A stretch of 64,000 nt of DNA from Ustilaginoidea virens (GCF_000687475.1 NC_057316.1:5146001-5210000); one strand, 5' to 3'. Counted from the stretch's first letter, positions 34,735-46,391 are shown. Numbers and translations are program-made. The notes: generated from the sequence alone by a model not told the origin.

Positions 34735-36782
34735 CTAAGCCATCACCGGCCCAACTTCCACACGCTCTCTGCTTTGCCTTGCGTCCGTCGCGCTCGACAG
34801 CTTCTCCCTCCTCCGCTGCTCAGCCTCGATTCTGGCAAACTGGCCACGAGCGCCGTGCTTCAGCTTGGTGATCATGTCGGCGGCCTTTCCCTTGGTCAGA
34901 TCCGTTGCTTTGAGGGGGTTCGCCTTGCCGCGGAGTTTGTTGACAAAGTCGAGCTGTCCCTGGGTCGGCGGCAGCCGTCTCCAGGGCTGGTTGCGGTGGA
35001 TAAAGGTGTGTGGGAAGGCGTTGGCAGCATACGTGTCGGCCCCGTGGACGGCGTCGCCAAAGGTAGCCGCCGTCAGAATCTCCCGCGGCGCCGCAAACGG
35101 CGACTTGGCCACCCCGGGGGGAAGCGCGCGAATCTCGACGGCCCTGTAGGTCGGGGACGAGGCCGTCGCGTCGCCTTGGATGCGCTCGATCCGGATATAC
35201 GAGCCGCTCGGTGCGGAGAGGACGAACTTTCCGGGCCCGACTTGCACCCAGGCGTATTGGCTGATGGCCCGAATGTGCTTCTCCCCAGATGTGTCGGCAA
35301 TCAAATCCAGGACGGAGGAATAGTCGGTGAAGGTGACAGCCTCGGCGGGGCTCATGGGCGAACCCGCCGCCCCGGTAGCGCTCGCCTCTTGTTGGCTGCT
35401 CTGTTCCGCGCTTCGGCGCTCCTGCATCCCTCTCATGTCTGTCACGGAGGCCTTGTCCACGAGCTCGTTGGGGTCGAGGCCGAACAGCGTCGGCGTGGTC
35501 ACGATTCCCGTCTCCAGGCTGGAAACCAGGTCGATAATGTGGCAGTTCTCCTTGCCTGGGTGCAGGCGCATGCCCCGGCCAATCATCTGCACCAGCAGAT
35601 TGCGCGACCGGGTCGGCCTTGCCAGGACTATGCAGTCAATGTTGGGTATGTCTGTCCCTTCGGTGAAGACACCGCAGTTGACCAAGACGGGAAACTGGCC
35701 GCTCTTGAACGCTTCCAATATCTCGCTCCGCTCCACTTTGGGAGTCTCGCCCGTGACGAATCTCGCATCGTATCCGTACTCTCGAAATTTGCGGGTGAGA
35801 CCAGACACATGTGCCAGGTCCACGCAAAAGACGAGCGTGCTCTTCCTGTCCGAGGCTTTGGCCATCCAGCTTTTGACAGTAATGTCGTTGACTTCGTCCG
35901 TGTTGACCACCTTGGAAAGCTCTCCGGTTTGGAAGTCACCAAAGGCACCACTCTTCACCTTGGACAAGTTTGCCGACGATTCGACCGTGGTGAATATCAC
36001 ATCGGACAGCCACTTGTCGGTAATCATGTCGACGTAATCTCTGTGGTAGACAATCTCGTCGATGGCTGCCCCAAGCTTCACGCCGTCGAATCTAGAAAAA
36101 GTAGCAGACACACCGATCAAAGTGGGTGAGTCTTGCTGCTTCTGGTCCAATCCGAAATGCTTCAAGGTTTTGAGGTATCCGGGCGCAACAACATGATGGG
36201 CTTCATCCACCAGGACCAACTTGAAGTCAGACGGCAGGAACTTTTCCAGTCTGTCCCTGGACGTTATGCTCTGCACGCTAGCAACGGTGATGTCCGCTCC
36301 TCCGGATGCATGGATCGAGCCCATCTCAATCTCGATCGTCTTTGACGGATATGCCAAGTGGCAATGGCGGGAAGCTTGCTCGACGAGCTCGCGGCGATGA
36401 GCTAGGATGAGAGTACGGTCGCCGCCGTTGGGACGTGCACGTATCTTGTCAATCAGCTGAGTGAAGATCACCTAGGAGGTAGGCAGGCAGGATGAGTATC
36501 TTTCCACACGGACAGGTAGGTTAGGTAGCTCCATCGTCGAGGACGGCAATCGAAACTTACCGTCTTGCCGCTGCCGGTGGCCAGAGAGATGCCCAGCCGT
36601 TTATGCCCCTGTTTCAACGACAAGAGTACTGATCTTATACAGTCCTCCTGGTAGTCGCGGAGTTTAGGCTTGGCACTGAGTGCGATGGCAGCTCTTGGGA
36701 TTCCACATGGTGTGGCCTTCCAAGCAGGCTGTACTGTCTTCACCGATGGGCGGAAGACGCATTTTGCAACGCTGTGTAGCAT
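34735..36782 (-). CDS. IRC3: Mitochondrial DEAD/DEAH-box ATP-dependent helicase Irc3
   Basis: Superfamily 2 double-stranded DNA helicase implicated in mitochondrial DNA maintenance in yeast. Exons on the minus strand are 36782-36561 and 36471-34735, giving 652 residues. The N-terminus ([20 protein letters not shown]) is basic and lacks acidic residues, consistent with import into mitochondria. Helicase motifs in order: Q-type [10 protein letters not shown], Walker [10 protein letters not shown] split from VIFTQL by the 89 bp intron, motif Ia [15 protein letters not shown] in [11 protein letters not shown], motif [34 protein letters not shown] and motif [15 protein letters not shown]. The C-terminal 200 residues hold an Irc3-type domain and end in a Lys/Arg-rich stretch. 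Promoter is shared with RRN5 (371 bp). Confidence 0.93.
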
Positions 36783-37153
36783 TGTACATTATGATGCGGT
36801 CATCGGATTGCTGTTGAGGGCTCGACAGTGTTGTGACCTCATGTCTTCTTCCCTCAAGAAAAGCCTGAAGCCATGGTCTGCATAGGAGCGACAATTTCAT
36901 GGGTTCTTCAACCCCGGATCCACTTTTCCTTTATTATGTCAGCACGATCCTTCTACTTTGACCTTTGTTTCAAAAACCGAATTTTTGAGCTGAGCAGCAA
37001 CATCTTGGAACAAATTTCTAGGGCTGCTTTTCGAGCACTGAGGCCAGAAGAGACCCTTAGAATGTAAGCTTTTTTGTTTTTGTCTTTGTTTTTGTTTTTG
37101 TTTTTTGTTTTTTTCTTGTTTTTTTTTTTTTTTGGGGGGGGGGGGGGGGGGCA
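36783..37153. other. Divergent promoter IRC3/RRN5 with T/G homopolymer tract
   Basis: 371 bp between the starts. The last 80 bp are a T-rich tract (37071-37133) that switches to about 18 consecutive G (37134-37151), ending three bases before the first ATG of the RRN5-like gene. Confidence 0.6.
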
Positions 37154-38938
37154 ATGTCAAATCTGATCTCGGTCAGCAGACATCCTCTGACCTTGGGAAA
37201 CATGGAATCCGCCCCTGGTTTTGCCGCCTATGAGGAAAATGCCTCTCCTCCCGGATCAATAGCCGAAGATGCAGAGTTGCGAATGAACCAAAGGCATCAC
37301 TCCAATGACTTCTGCTCTCCAGACGAAGACAGCTGTTACGAAACAGATGATACATGGGACGATACCCAGTCTGAGGGTGATTCGCCCGAGATTCGAGACC
37401 TTGGCAGTCGTTCCCCTATGAAGCGACCAAGCGAAGAAACGATCGAAACCCCGCCGTTCAAGCGGCAAAAGGACATGCTGAACAGGGAGTACCTTGAGCT
37501 TCTCAACCTCGACATAGACGAAGCAGCCTATCGTGCCTGTTCAGGCGACGGATTCGACTTGCCAACGGCCCAGATTGGCCTCACAGTATGGTCGGCCCTA
37601 GAGAAGAAGCAGTTTTTCGAAGCTTTATCTCGCCTAGGTAGACATGATCTATCTGAAATCGCGGCCAGAATTGGCACCAAAAGCCAGGCAGAAGTACGGC
37701 ATTACCTAAGTTTGTTGGAAGAAGCCAGGGACAGCAGGAATACCATAGTTCGTCGCTCGTTTCTGGAGCTTGGCGAATATCCTGCCGCCGTTGAACTAAG
37801 CCAGCAGTGTTGCCACGCTCTGGAAGACGCTGCTGATGCACTGTCTGTTCGCCACCAGCAAATGGATGAACTACGGGAGATGCGTAAATGGGGCGACAGT
37901 TGGGAGATTACGCCATCCGTAGCTCAGATGTTAGAACAACGCGCTGGAGAGTCTGCCTCGGAAACACCCATGCCATTTGCGCATCTGTTCCACCTGTCTA
38001 ACTGGTTGCAACTGTCTGAACAAGTGTTTATGAACTCTTCTGTACCAGGGAGCAACTGGAATTACATTGACGAGAGGCATCCGTCAATATGGGCTACGGC
38101 ACTTGATGACTTCCATTCCCTAGCTGTTTCTGTCACTCGCAGGCTTGTTCAGACAACGCTGTTCATAGGCATGTCGAGGATTCGGGCCAAAAGAAAAGCT
38201 GTCCGTTGTACAAAAAACGTGGTCAGGAAGGACGACGTAAAAGCCGCCGTCGTGTCTCTCGGAATGCCCTTGCATTCTCATGAGAGATGGAGAACGAGCG
38301 CCAGGAGGCTCCGACTTGATGTGTATGAAGAACCGCCAGTCTCAGACGTCGAAAGCACGGACGAAGAACCAATGACTTACGAAGAAGTCGAGCAAGCGCT
38401 GTTACAGAGACACGGTTCAGCTGGAAAAGTTTTGATTCCGGATGATATCGAACTCATGACGCGGTCACACGACGACAGCGACTATGGCAGCGACAGCGGC
38501 GGTGACGATGAGGACAATGAAACCGACTGTGACCTGGACGACGCTGCCGACATGGGCTTCGATTCTGAAGCTAGAGGGCAGGAAGAAGAGACCGACGAGG
38601 AGGAATGCCGCATCAACCAGGACGTCAACGAAGTCCTGCATTACTCATCAGTCAACATTCGAGACTCGAGAAGCGCAAAACAAGCCCTGCGGCTTCAAGT
38701 CATCAAGGAAAGACATCAGGAAAAGCAGGCGGAAGAACATGACAAGTACGCCAGCTTTCAAATCGAAGCCGAGATGTGGAGAATCCTGCACAAGAAACCG
38801 CCCACGGAACTTCCAAAGATGCGTGACCCGGGGAGGATGTGTAGGGCAAATTTAGAAGTCGAAAGTGTATATCCGCAAGGCAACAATTGGGCCAGCAGCT
38901 TGGACTACCATGAGGAATGGGAAAACATTGCATGTTGA
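37154..38938 (+). CDS. RRN5: RNA polymerase I upstream activation factor Rrn5-like protein
   Basis: Probable subunit of the factor that recruits Pol I to rDNA promoters. One exon encodes 594 residues. A SANT/Myb-like helix set is seen at about residues 135-185 (WSALEKKQFFEALSRLGRHD, then IAARIGTKSQAEVRHYLSLL), the arrangement found in fungal Rrn5-type proteins. The N-terminus is acidic and Ser-rich. A central segment may fold as a histone-fold-like region (LVQTTLFIGMSRIRAKRK). A long Asp/Glu block (about 420-490) and a C-terminal charged helix follow. The second in-frame ATG at 37202 (MESAPGFAAYEEN) is a good alternative start because the first one abuts a G homopolymer. Assignment rests on the SANT pattern and overall layout. 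Confidence 0.75.
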   Translation: MSNLISVSRHPLTLGNMESAPGFAAYEENASPPGSIAEDAELRMNQRHHSNDFCSPDEDSCYETDDTWDDTQSEGDSPEIRDLGSRSPMKRPSEETIETPPFKRQKDMLNREYLELLNLDIDEAAYRACSGDGFDLPTAQIGLTVWSALEKKQFFEALSRLGRHDLSEIAARIGTKSQAEVRHYLSLLEEARDSRNTIVRRSFLELGEYPAAVELSQQCCHALEDAADALSVRHQQMDELREMRKWGDSWEITPSVAQMLEQRAGESASETPMPFAHLFHLSNWLQLSEQVFMNSSVPGSNWNYIDERHPSIWATALDDFHSLAVSVTRRLVQTTLFIGMSRIRAKRKAVRCTKNVVRKDDVKAAVVSLGMPLHSHERWRTSARRLRLDVYEEPPVSDVESTDEEPMTYEEVEQALLQRHGSAGKVLIPDDIELMTRSHDDSDYGSDSGGDDEDNETDCDLDDAADMGFDSEARGQEEETDEEECRINQDVNEVLHYSSVNIRDSRSAKQALRLQVIKERHQEKQAEEHDKYASFQIEAEMWRILHKKPPTELPKMRDPGRMCRANLEVESVYPQGNNWASSLDYHEEWENIAC

Positions 38939-39034
38939 CGGGAAAACGAACCCGTCCGAGGTGGTGGAAGATTCCGAGACGGGGTATCTGTATAATTCCT
39001 ACATAGGTCAATACACAAGAAGCTCGGCGTCCAT

Positions 39035-40033
39035 TCAACGCCGTGATCGGGTTCGCCGTGGGGGCGGCTTTGGAGCCGTGCTTTTCCTAGTTGCTGCTCT
39101 CGTCGTCCTTGACGCAGGGGTGCCGCCGTCCTCGGTGCTGTCTTCTTCCTGATCCTCTCCGGGGCCACTATCATCTCCGTCGTCTCCAGCATCCTCTTCC
39201 TCTGTGGTTTCGGCTTTGTGATTTTTTTCGGTCTTTTCCGCTCTGTCGCTTCTGTCGGCTCTCTCGGTCCTGGCATGGCGGTAGCTTACACCCCTCCTGC
39301 GGCCCCTGGATCCTCTCTTTGGCCTGGCTGCCGGTGACGGCGCGTCTGTCCCGTATTCTGTGTCCTCGGTGTCTGTAATTCTGGCCATGGCCGCAATGTC
39401 GGATCGTTTTCTTCTCCTTGGCTGTGAAGGTGCGGGTGACAAGTCCAGCTCCGGAGGGGAGGTAGGTGCTTCGCTCGACTCGGCCACTGCTCGTTGCATC
39501 ATGGACTCGAGAAAACAGGAACGGGGTAGGGAAAACTCGATGTACTTGTCGCTGGTTTCGTCGTCGTCAAAGTACTCGCGCTCGTCGATGAGGTCCAAGT
39601 TGTAGAATGTCCGCAGCTTGCCCCAGATATTGGGGATTCTCGTGTGCTGATAAATATCCGGATCGAAGCCATGATTCCGTAAATGTTCTGATATAGCAAT
39701 CATCCTGAAATGTTTATGCATGCCTGAGCCATACTTGTCAGCTAGGTCCACGTTTGGCCGGAACAGCCGGCTTTGAGACTTGGGAGGTAGCTGATGTAGA
39801 CAGATGTGAGACGTACCAGCAGGCTTCCAACGAATGACACCCTTGAAAAGCGATGCAATCTGGTCGTCCGTCCACATGTCGTTGAAGCTGGGTTGGCCTT
39901 GTTTGCTCGGTGCTGATGGCGCCGCAGTTTCGCTCGCAGCAGCTGTGTCCATGTCCATGGCGTCGTCGCCACGGCGTGCGCTGGATGCTGAGGCTGCCAG
40001 GCTAGAGCCGCGTGCTCGCTTTCTGGGAGGCAT
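39035..40033 (-). CDS. EAF7: NuA4 histone acetyltransferase subunit Eaf7 (CT20/MRGBP family)
   Basis: Subunit of the NuA4 acetyltransferase complex. Exons on the minus strand are 40033-39817 and 39723-39035, giving 301 residues. The CT20 domain covers about residues 50-130: [20 protein letters not shown] joined to [20 protein letters not shown], then [20 protein letters not shown], all family signatures. The rest is disordered: Pro/Ser-rich, Arg-rich ([12 protein letters not shown]), then acidic, and a basic C-terminus. The 93 bp intron is stop-free and a multiple of three, so the frame also stays open through it. The same frame is open upstream to another ATG at 40330, but MPPRKRARG fits the family start. 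Its stop is 96 bp from that of the RRN5-like gene. Confidence 0.9.
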   Translation of the reverse strand: MPPRKRARGSSLAASASSARRGDDAMDMDTAAASETAAPSAPSKQGQPSFNDMWTDDQIASLFKGVIRWKPAGTSHICLHQLPPKSQSRLFRPNVDLADKYGSGMHKHFRMIAISEHLRNHGFDPDIYQHTRIPNIWGKLRTFYNLDLIDEREYFDDDETSDKYIEFSLPRSCFLESMMQRAVAESSEAPTSPPELDLSPAPSQPRRRKRSDIAAMARITDTEDTEYGTDAPSPAARPKRGSRGRRRGVSYRHARTERADRSDRAEKTEKNHKAETTEEEDAGDDGDDSGPGEDQEEDSTEDGGTPASRTTRAATRKSTAPKPPPRRTRSRR

Positions 40034-40423
40034 TGTAACTCGTGGGGTGAGTCCCGCCAGCCCACTGGCGACAAATAAAAACTGTGTGAGACGGTGGAGA
40101 GAGTGATGGTACCGTTGACAGGCAAAGCAAGCCTGTATGACGGAGAGAGGCTGTGAGCGCGATTGAACGTGTTGTTCACGAGGTGGTGTGTATGTATGTA
40201 CATGGAGGTCTGGTGCCTTGTAAGCCCGTTTTAGCACTGAAGCTTCGCGTTTAGCGTTTAGCGCGGGGCGGGGCGGGGCGGGGCTGTGTTTGAACCAGAC
40301 ACCACCAAGTCGGCGCGTCACCACATTCATTGACCAAGCTTTTCCCGATATTGCTGACTTGCTTCTTTCTTTCGAGTTCAGTTCGGATTATTATGACCTC
40401 GCGCTGCTGCTCACCATGAAGCC
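40034..40423. promoter_or_regulatory. Divergent promoter EAF7/GCP6 with GGGGCGGGGC repeat
   Basis: 390 bp between start codons. Four GGGGC units at 40264-40283 resemble tandem GC boxes, and TTTAGC repeats occur just before them. No other feature is visible. Confidence 0.5.
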
Positions 40424-43361
40424 ATGATCAGGGAAACAGCTGAAACAGACGTCTTTGCCATTCCCGACTTCTGGAAGACATCCAGATGCCTGGATCAACA
40501 AGCGACGATACCAACCTGTTGTTTTGGACCAACATCGGATGGTAAGCAAGACTGAACCAACCCTTGCACTTCTTAGTTGATGTTGATTCATCCCTGCACC
40601 AGAGCCGGGCCAGGACGAACCCAAGTTGCTACCTCTGCAACCATTAAACCGCGATAGGGAAGGCTTCTTTCGTATACCTGAATCAGCGTCTGCTGAACCT
40701 GACGACCCAAAAAATGCAGAGGAACTGGACCAGGCCTGCTCTACAGATGGACTTGAAGGCGAAGTTGAGTCCGAGATCGATGTCTGGATGGACTCTGCGA
40801 GCCCCAGCCTTGGGTTGGCGACGTTCAGAACCTGGCAGGCGTTCTACAACGGGTCGCCAGTGCCGTGTAGGCCATCGTTCTTGAGCGAAGCCGGATCGGG
40901 AGCTTATGACGCGCTGCTTCACTGGCCGACAGATCCTCTGGATCTTCAAAACATCGACACGCCGGTTGTTGAGACTAGACCCTATTTTTCGTCACTGTTG
41001 GCATTGAGCCTTGGGCGGGAATCCGTCTTCTTCTCGAAGGAGCCGGAGAAAGGGACGTTTAAGAGAACAATATCGACATGCCGAGTCCCTGGGTACACAT
41101 GGCAGGTTCTTCAGGGAGTAGAGGCTCTGGCAATGGAGTGTGGCTCCACATACTCGGCCCTCGGAGCGTTTTCACAGTCGTTGTATGCCTCAACAAGTCG
41201 CTGCGCAGTAGCCCTCGCTAGTTCCATCCAAAGAATATTGGAGGCTGTTGAGTATCGCGTCATTGTGGATGGGTGCCGACCGCAATCATTGCTGCAACTC
41301 CAGTCATGCGTCCAACAGGCCTCGGCAGTTCTTCAACCTCTACGAGACCTCCAGGCCCGAACGCCCCGGAACTCTTCTGACCAAGAAATTCTGTCAGTTG
41401 TTTTCCAGGAAGCTGCAACGCGCGAATGGAGCGACAAGTCTATTCAGGATATTCTATACGAGATGCTACGACGTGTATCTAACCCCTGGATTGAGTCTGT
41501 CGAAGAGTGGCTGGGGATCCGGCCCGAGGTGGGCATGCCTTTTACCAAAGCAAGCCTTGGAGCAGTGAAGGGATTTGTCAAGGTAGACGTCGAGGTGCTG
41601 ACAGACGACTTGGGACGAAGATGCGAAGACGTGGATTTCCGGCTCGACGCCGATAAAGTACCGCAGTTCTTACCCATGGACATTGCTCGGTCAATCTTTG
41701 AAACCGGCAGGAACCTCCGATTCATAGCAGAGTTTCATCCCCAACATCCCCTGTCCCAGCCAGAGTTGATCATGGCTCAAAGACCCCCCAAAGCCGGGTG
41801 GGTGTTTGATTGGGCGTCAGTATCCCATCTGGAGAGGCACATCCAACAATATCAGAGCAACTTGCTGCAGAAGATGCAGCAGAGCCGGTTAGACTCTTCA
41901 AACAATTTTTGCCAATCTGGGGATCCCCAAGTGGGACAAACAACCGGGTTCGCGTTGGAACTTTTCGGGTTGGACGAGGAAGTACTGGAACAACGATTGC
42001 TCGAATCAATGACTCGACTAAATCAGCCTTTGAAAGAGAGATGCAATACCGATTCACTCGGCCGGCTTGTCAGGGAAAGCTCTTCTAGAGATGAAGACGG
42101 TGACTTGGGGGTCGCGGACGATAAACCACATTGGTCCCTGGTGCCTATCCTGTCATTTGGTGGCATAGTGTCGGCGCAAGCACGCATTGTCAATCGGGAA
42201 AGCCTGCGTCTGCTTTTCGCGGCGCATGGCATCCAGCAGCATTTGAGATTGCAGCGGGACTTCCAGTTGCTAGGGAATGGCTTGTTTTGCAGCCGACTGT
42301 CCCAGGCCTTGTTCGACACGGATCTTGAAACTGCCGAAAGACGTGCTGGCGTAGCACTTCAAGGAGGCGTCATGGGCCTTCGTCTGGGAGGGCGGGCAAC
42401 ATGGCCGCCAGCCAGCTCTGAACTTCGCCTCGCGCTCATGGGGGTCCTCAGCGAATCTTACGAGGGAGACGGCAGATTGGAGATGCCAAAGACACGGGGC
42501 TCATGGGGCTACGAGGTTCCCAGCGCTGCTCCTTTGCCGGGGAACCTGAGCTTTGCCGTGCGCGACATGTCGGAAGAAGAAATCGACAAATGTATGGATC
42601 CCGATGCGTTGGAAGCTCTGGATTTCCTCAGGCTTTCGTACACAACCCCTCCGGAACTGGCATGCATCATCACACCGGTGCATCTGATGCATTACGATCG
42701 CATCTTCAAGTTTCTTTTGCGAATTCTGCGCATGGTCTACACGGTGAACCAGTCATATCGAGACATCAACTCTCGCCACCGGACTTCATGGTTTGGGGAG
42801 AACGCAGCCCTCAGGTTCGTCCGAGAGTCGCAGCATTTCGTGAGCAGCGTCGCATCCTACTTTCTGGACAGCGGCGTCGCCATTGCGTGGCAGGCGTTTG
42901 AGCAAAGGCTCGATAAAATGCGGGTTGAGCTCGACGACGCGGACGCGTGCGTGCCGAAGGCCGTCTACAGGCCGAGTCAAGTTCGGGACATGCACTCACG
43001 GGTACTCGAGAGGATAATGCACGCCCTCTTCCTGCGGAAACGCCAACAGCCAGTGATTCGACTCTTGGAGGAAATATTCGCCATGGTCCTGTCGTATGCG
43101 AAGCGTTTAAGACTGCAGGCCCTGGGGATGGCGAATGAAGAGGCAGGTGATGACGCAGAAACCGCTGCGTTGTATGCACAGTTCAAAAGAAAGCTGCAAA
43201 TATTCATCACCGTGTGTCGAGGATTGTCGGAAAAGGGGAGGGCGGGCAACCAAACATTAGCTGAGGGCACAATATCGGACGAGGCCGGCATCGGGGACGA
43301 CGGCTTGATTGCGCAGCTGTTGACAAAGCTGGACATGGGCGATTATTACTGTAGGCATTGA
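40424..43361 (+). CDS. ALP16: Gamma-tubulin complex component GCP6/Alp16-like
   Basis: GCP-family protein of the gamma-tubulin ring complex that nucleates microtubules at the spindle pole body and septa. Exons 40424-40541 and 40603-43361 give 958 residues. Exon 1 encodes MIRETAETDVFAIPDFWKTS. GRIP1 is recognisable from EALAMECGSTYSALGAFSQS through VSNPWIESVEEWL, and the GRIP2 part from RLLFAAHGIQQHLRLQRDFQ, with ASSELRLALMGVL and IITPVHLMHYDRIFKFLLRI, which are typical of GCPs. The family is clear. GCP6/Alp16 rather than GCP4 or GCP5 is judged from the pattern QLLGNGLFCSRLSQALFD and is less certain. It starts 390 bp from EAF7 and ends about 400 bp before ASK1, another microtubule protein. Confidence 0.8.
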
Positions 43362-43758
43362 GCTCGATCGAGTCTTGATGGCGTGGTGTATGGGATGGTG
43401 AGGACTCGGGACTGAAGGGCAGTCGGTGAGTTTTGTTCATCGCTGGTGCCCGCCCCGTAATAGCTTAGCCGTTATGGAACTAAGTCTTGATGATGCAGCT
43501 GCATGTATGTACAAACATCCTATGTACCTGGTAGGTGCAGGTGTCTGTAGTTGCCCCACCATGACGGGTTCAAGCCGGGTAGGCTGTGGGTTAGTCTGTT
43601 CAGGCATCTCTAACCCGTGGAGGCGCGCGCTGACAGACCCGCCACTTGACATTCGTCCTCTTTTCTCTCCTTCGGCACGGGACTACGGACGTAAGCTTTT
43701 CGAGAGATGAGCACATTCTCCGTCCGCCCGTGTTGAAGGCAGCCCAAGGCCATACAAA
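43362..43758. other. Intergenic region GCP6/ASK1
   Basis: 397 bp with no gene. It must contain the GCP6 3' end and the ASK1 promoter; no TATA-like motif stands out. Confidence 0.5.
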
Positions 43759-45071
43759 ATGGCGCGCCCTAGTGCAGCGGCGCGGAATCTGTCCCTGATG
43801 GAAGAGCTGGAAAAGCTGGACCAGTCCATCACGTTGACATTGCAAGGTACGCTAACTGCTTCTCCCTCTCAACCCCTCTCCGATTGAGGCGAGGCAACAA
43901 GCCAAACTATGCAAAGCATCTAGCTCACCGCAAGGACAGAGATCGATCAAAACTTTAGCAAGGCGCATAGAATCGTCACTACGAGTATAATACCCGTTGT
44001 GGAGCATTATGGTGAGCATTCTCGGGCCGTTTGGGAAGCGTCCAAGGTAAGTTTACCTGGGCAAGGGGTTTTTTTTTTTTTTTTCTTTTTTTTTTTTTTT
44101 TTCATCAGGGCCTCTTGTGGGAAATGTTGGAGCTAAAAAAAATACAACGCAAATGAAGTTCTGGAAACAATTCTTCGAAGCGTCGGCCAATGTCTCGTTG
44201 TCGGGGTACGAAGAGCTCGCCAACGATGACGACTCTACCATGATGGAAGAAAGTACCGCGATACGGGATGAGACTCTGACGGCCGATGATTCACCAAGCC
44301 AAGCAAAATTGATGTCATCACCAGTCGGCAGAGACGCGACTATTCACATGGACGATTCGCTGTTGGACGATGCAGAACTGTCGGGTAGCACCCCTCGTCT
44401 GCCAAGGACCAAGACGATCAGTGCGGATACGTTTTCAAGCTCCATGAGGCTCGAAGCGAAGGGTCAGGAAGGTGACGAGACAACCGTGCTGCAAGACGAA
44501 CAAGATTCCACAGTCCTCTTTGCGCAAAGGACGGCCCGGCTGCCCGACATGTCTTTAACGCCAAGCGGTTTGCGGGAGCACACGGCCGCCCAGCAGCAAT
44601 CCGGTGGACGGAAGAAGGATCCCTTGCTACACCGCATTCTGGACAAGACCTATCGTGTGCGAACCACTCCCCACCGGCCCGGATCACGAGCCTCCCCGCT
44701 GAAACGTGAGCGGGACGATGACGGGGAAGAGACGAAAGCGAAAGCTCCATGGCACGACGATGATTCCCTCTTGTCATCGCCCGAGATGGCACCGCCAACC
44801 CTGCGCAGCGAGGTGTTCATGTCACCTTACAAGCTCCTGTCGCGACAGCGGGCTGCAGCGACGGCTGCCCGAGGCGGCCAAGGTCCCAGAACTCCCGGTG
44901 TCAGCGTGCAGACGCCCGCGACGGGGAAGAAGTCGCGGAATGCATTGGATCCGGCAACAGCGGGACGCGGGCGTGCACCAAGCGGCGCAGGCACTGGTGC
45001 AGCTGCGACAGGCACAGAGACTGGCAACAGGGCTTCCCGTGGTGGGCCAAGGTATGAAATTGACTGGGAAA

Positions 45072-45104
<33 letters not shown>

Positions 45105-45419
45105 CGGACCTGTACGCAGGCATGAGTCCGCCCAAGACGATTCAGTTTGCGCTGCCTCCATCCAAGCTGCTACAAACACCGGGTTAGTTTCTCATACCCG
45201 AATCTGTGAATAACCGTGACGCGGGGGTGGGAACGTGCGTGCGAGGTCAGAGTGTCGAGAAGAATGCGGCCGCTAACGCAAGGTTGCCTGACAGCCCGAG
45301 AAGCAAGCCGGAGGATCGTAGACGACATTTTGATAGACGCAGGTGCGGATCCAGAGTCGTCCGAGTACAGTCCGACAATGGTCAAGATGAACGAGGACAT
45401 GCTGAACGATAGCTTTTGA
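43759..45419 (+). CDS. ASK1: DASH/DAM1 complex subunit Ask1
   Basis: Outer-kinetochore protein of the DASH ring that couples chromosomes to spindle microtubules. Exons 43759-43846, 43940-44046, 44159-45182 and 45295-45419 give 447 residues. The conserved Ask1 domain is spread over three exons: NLSLMEELEKLDQSITLTLQ, then EIDQNFSKAHRIVTTSIIPV and VEHYGEHSRAVWEASK, then FWKQFFEASANVSLSGYEE. The remainder is disordered and acidic, with SP/TP sites suited to Cdk phosphorylation. The end (AREASRRIVDDILIDAGADP) is also typical. Intron 2 contains long T runs and must end at a TGAAG acceptor, since the earlier CATCAG would bring a stop after 16 codons. This is the fungal-specific counterpart of the Ska complex. 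Confidence 0.92.
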
Positions 45420-46063
45420 AAGAAGCCGCTGCGCTCTAGAAGCTGTCCTTCTTGCAAGCAAGGTGGGTCAGACACAACCAACAACGTAGATGGTTTTCCT
45501 TGTTTAGCGATTGCATTTGGCTGGATATGAGCCACGTCCCTGAACAAGACGCAGCATGGTGTGTAACTACGACCGACGAGGCTTCTGGGGCGAAAATGCT
45601 AACCATAATGCTTAGGGGGGGGGAGCATCAAGCTCTGAAGAATACCAACCAAGTCTTGTCATTCATTATCAATTAAAGCCGGGGTCTGAGATTTAGTAGC
45701 CAGGCCGTTCTTTTTTTTGCTTCTTTACAACAGTAGCGAGGGCCAAAGAAAACCAGGCTTTGGCCGCCCGAACCGAGATACAGCCCCCTATGCGTTTCTA
45801 AGAGTACCCCCCAACGCCCGTCGTGTCCACAGAAAGGAAAAGTCAAAAACACACACACCCACGCACACGACATGAATGAATCCGCACCCCCACGGCTGGG
45901 GGTACCAGAGCGAACAAGCCCACCGATTCGACGATTGACCAGGCCCCCAAACGCCGTTCCCTGAGGTAAGGGTCGTCGACGGCTCTGGCGAGTCGTCATG
46001 CTCGTAGCAGAGTTGGAGGGAGCAGTGGGAGACAATGCGAAGGCCAGAAGGGCGCCGTGATGT
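45420..46063. other. Convergent intergenic region after ASK1
   Basis: 644 bp of 3' flank without recognisable features apart from a CACACACCCACGCACAC stretch near 45851. The minus-strand frame covering 45673-46329 has no known domain. Confidence 0.45.
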
Positions 46064-46294
46064 CTAGTTGACGAATCGGAAAGGGGGCATGGCGGCAAGA
46101 GGCGGCCTGACCTTTTTGGCCCTTGGGTCGACGGAGCTGGCGGCCGACTGGCGGCGGCTCGGGGCAGCAGACGAGTTGCGCGACCCGAGCATGCTGGTGA
46201 ACAGGTTTTTGGAGCCGACGCGGTCAAACATGTGAGGAGAGGAGACGGGGTGGGCGACGAGGCCGTGCTGGGCTTGCGTGTTGGCAGCGTGCAT
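46064..46294 (-). CDS. Possible small protein, 76 residues, unknown
   Basis: A single-exon ORF from ATG 46294 (MHAANTQAQHGLVAHPVSSP). It is rich in Ser, Ala, Arg and Pro, with SRRQSAASSVDPRAKK in the middle and MPPFRFVN at the end, and has no membrane segment. Its balanced composition, without the repeat bias seen in neighbouring frames, and a pyrimidine-poor but plausible upstream region argue mildly that it is real. The same frame is open upstream through a (CA)n repeat to 46426, which would add a low-complexity start. I do not recognise it, and it could be chance. Confidence 0.35.
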   Translation of the reverse strand: MHAANTQAQHGLVAHPVSSPHMFDRVGSKNLFTSMLGSRNSSAAPSRRQSAASSVDPRAKKVRPPLAAMPPFRFVN

Positions 46295-46391
46295 TTTGGA
46301 GGAGGCTGGAGGCTGCTCGGCCGGTGCAAGTGTGTGCCGTGTGGTGTTTATGCCGAGTGCAGGTGACGGTTGCAAGTTGCTGCGCCTTTCT

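Noticed and set aside
34663..36129. 488-codon open frame on the plus strand opposite IRC3
   Set aside because: All helicase motifs are on the minus strand in correct order; the plus frame has no recognisable motif.
40034..40330. Upstream in-frame extension of EAF7 to ATG 40330
   Set aside because: The extra 99 residues are low in conserved character and cover the GC-box promoter shared with GCP6; MPPRKRARG is the likely start.
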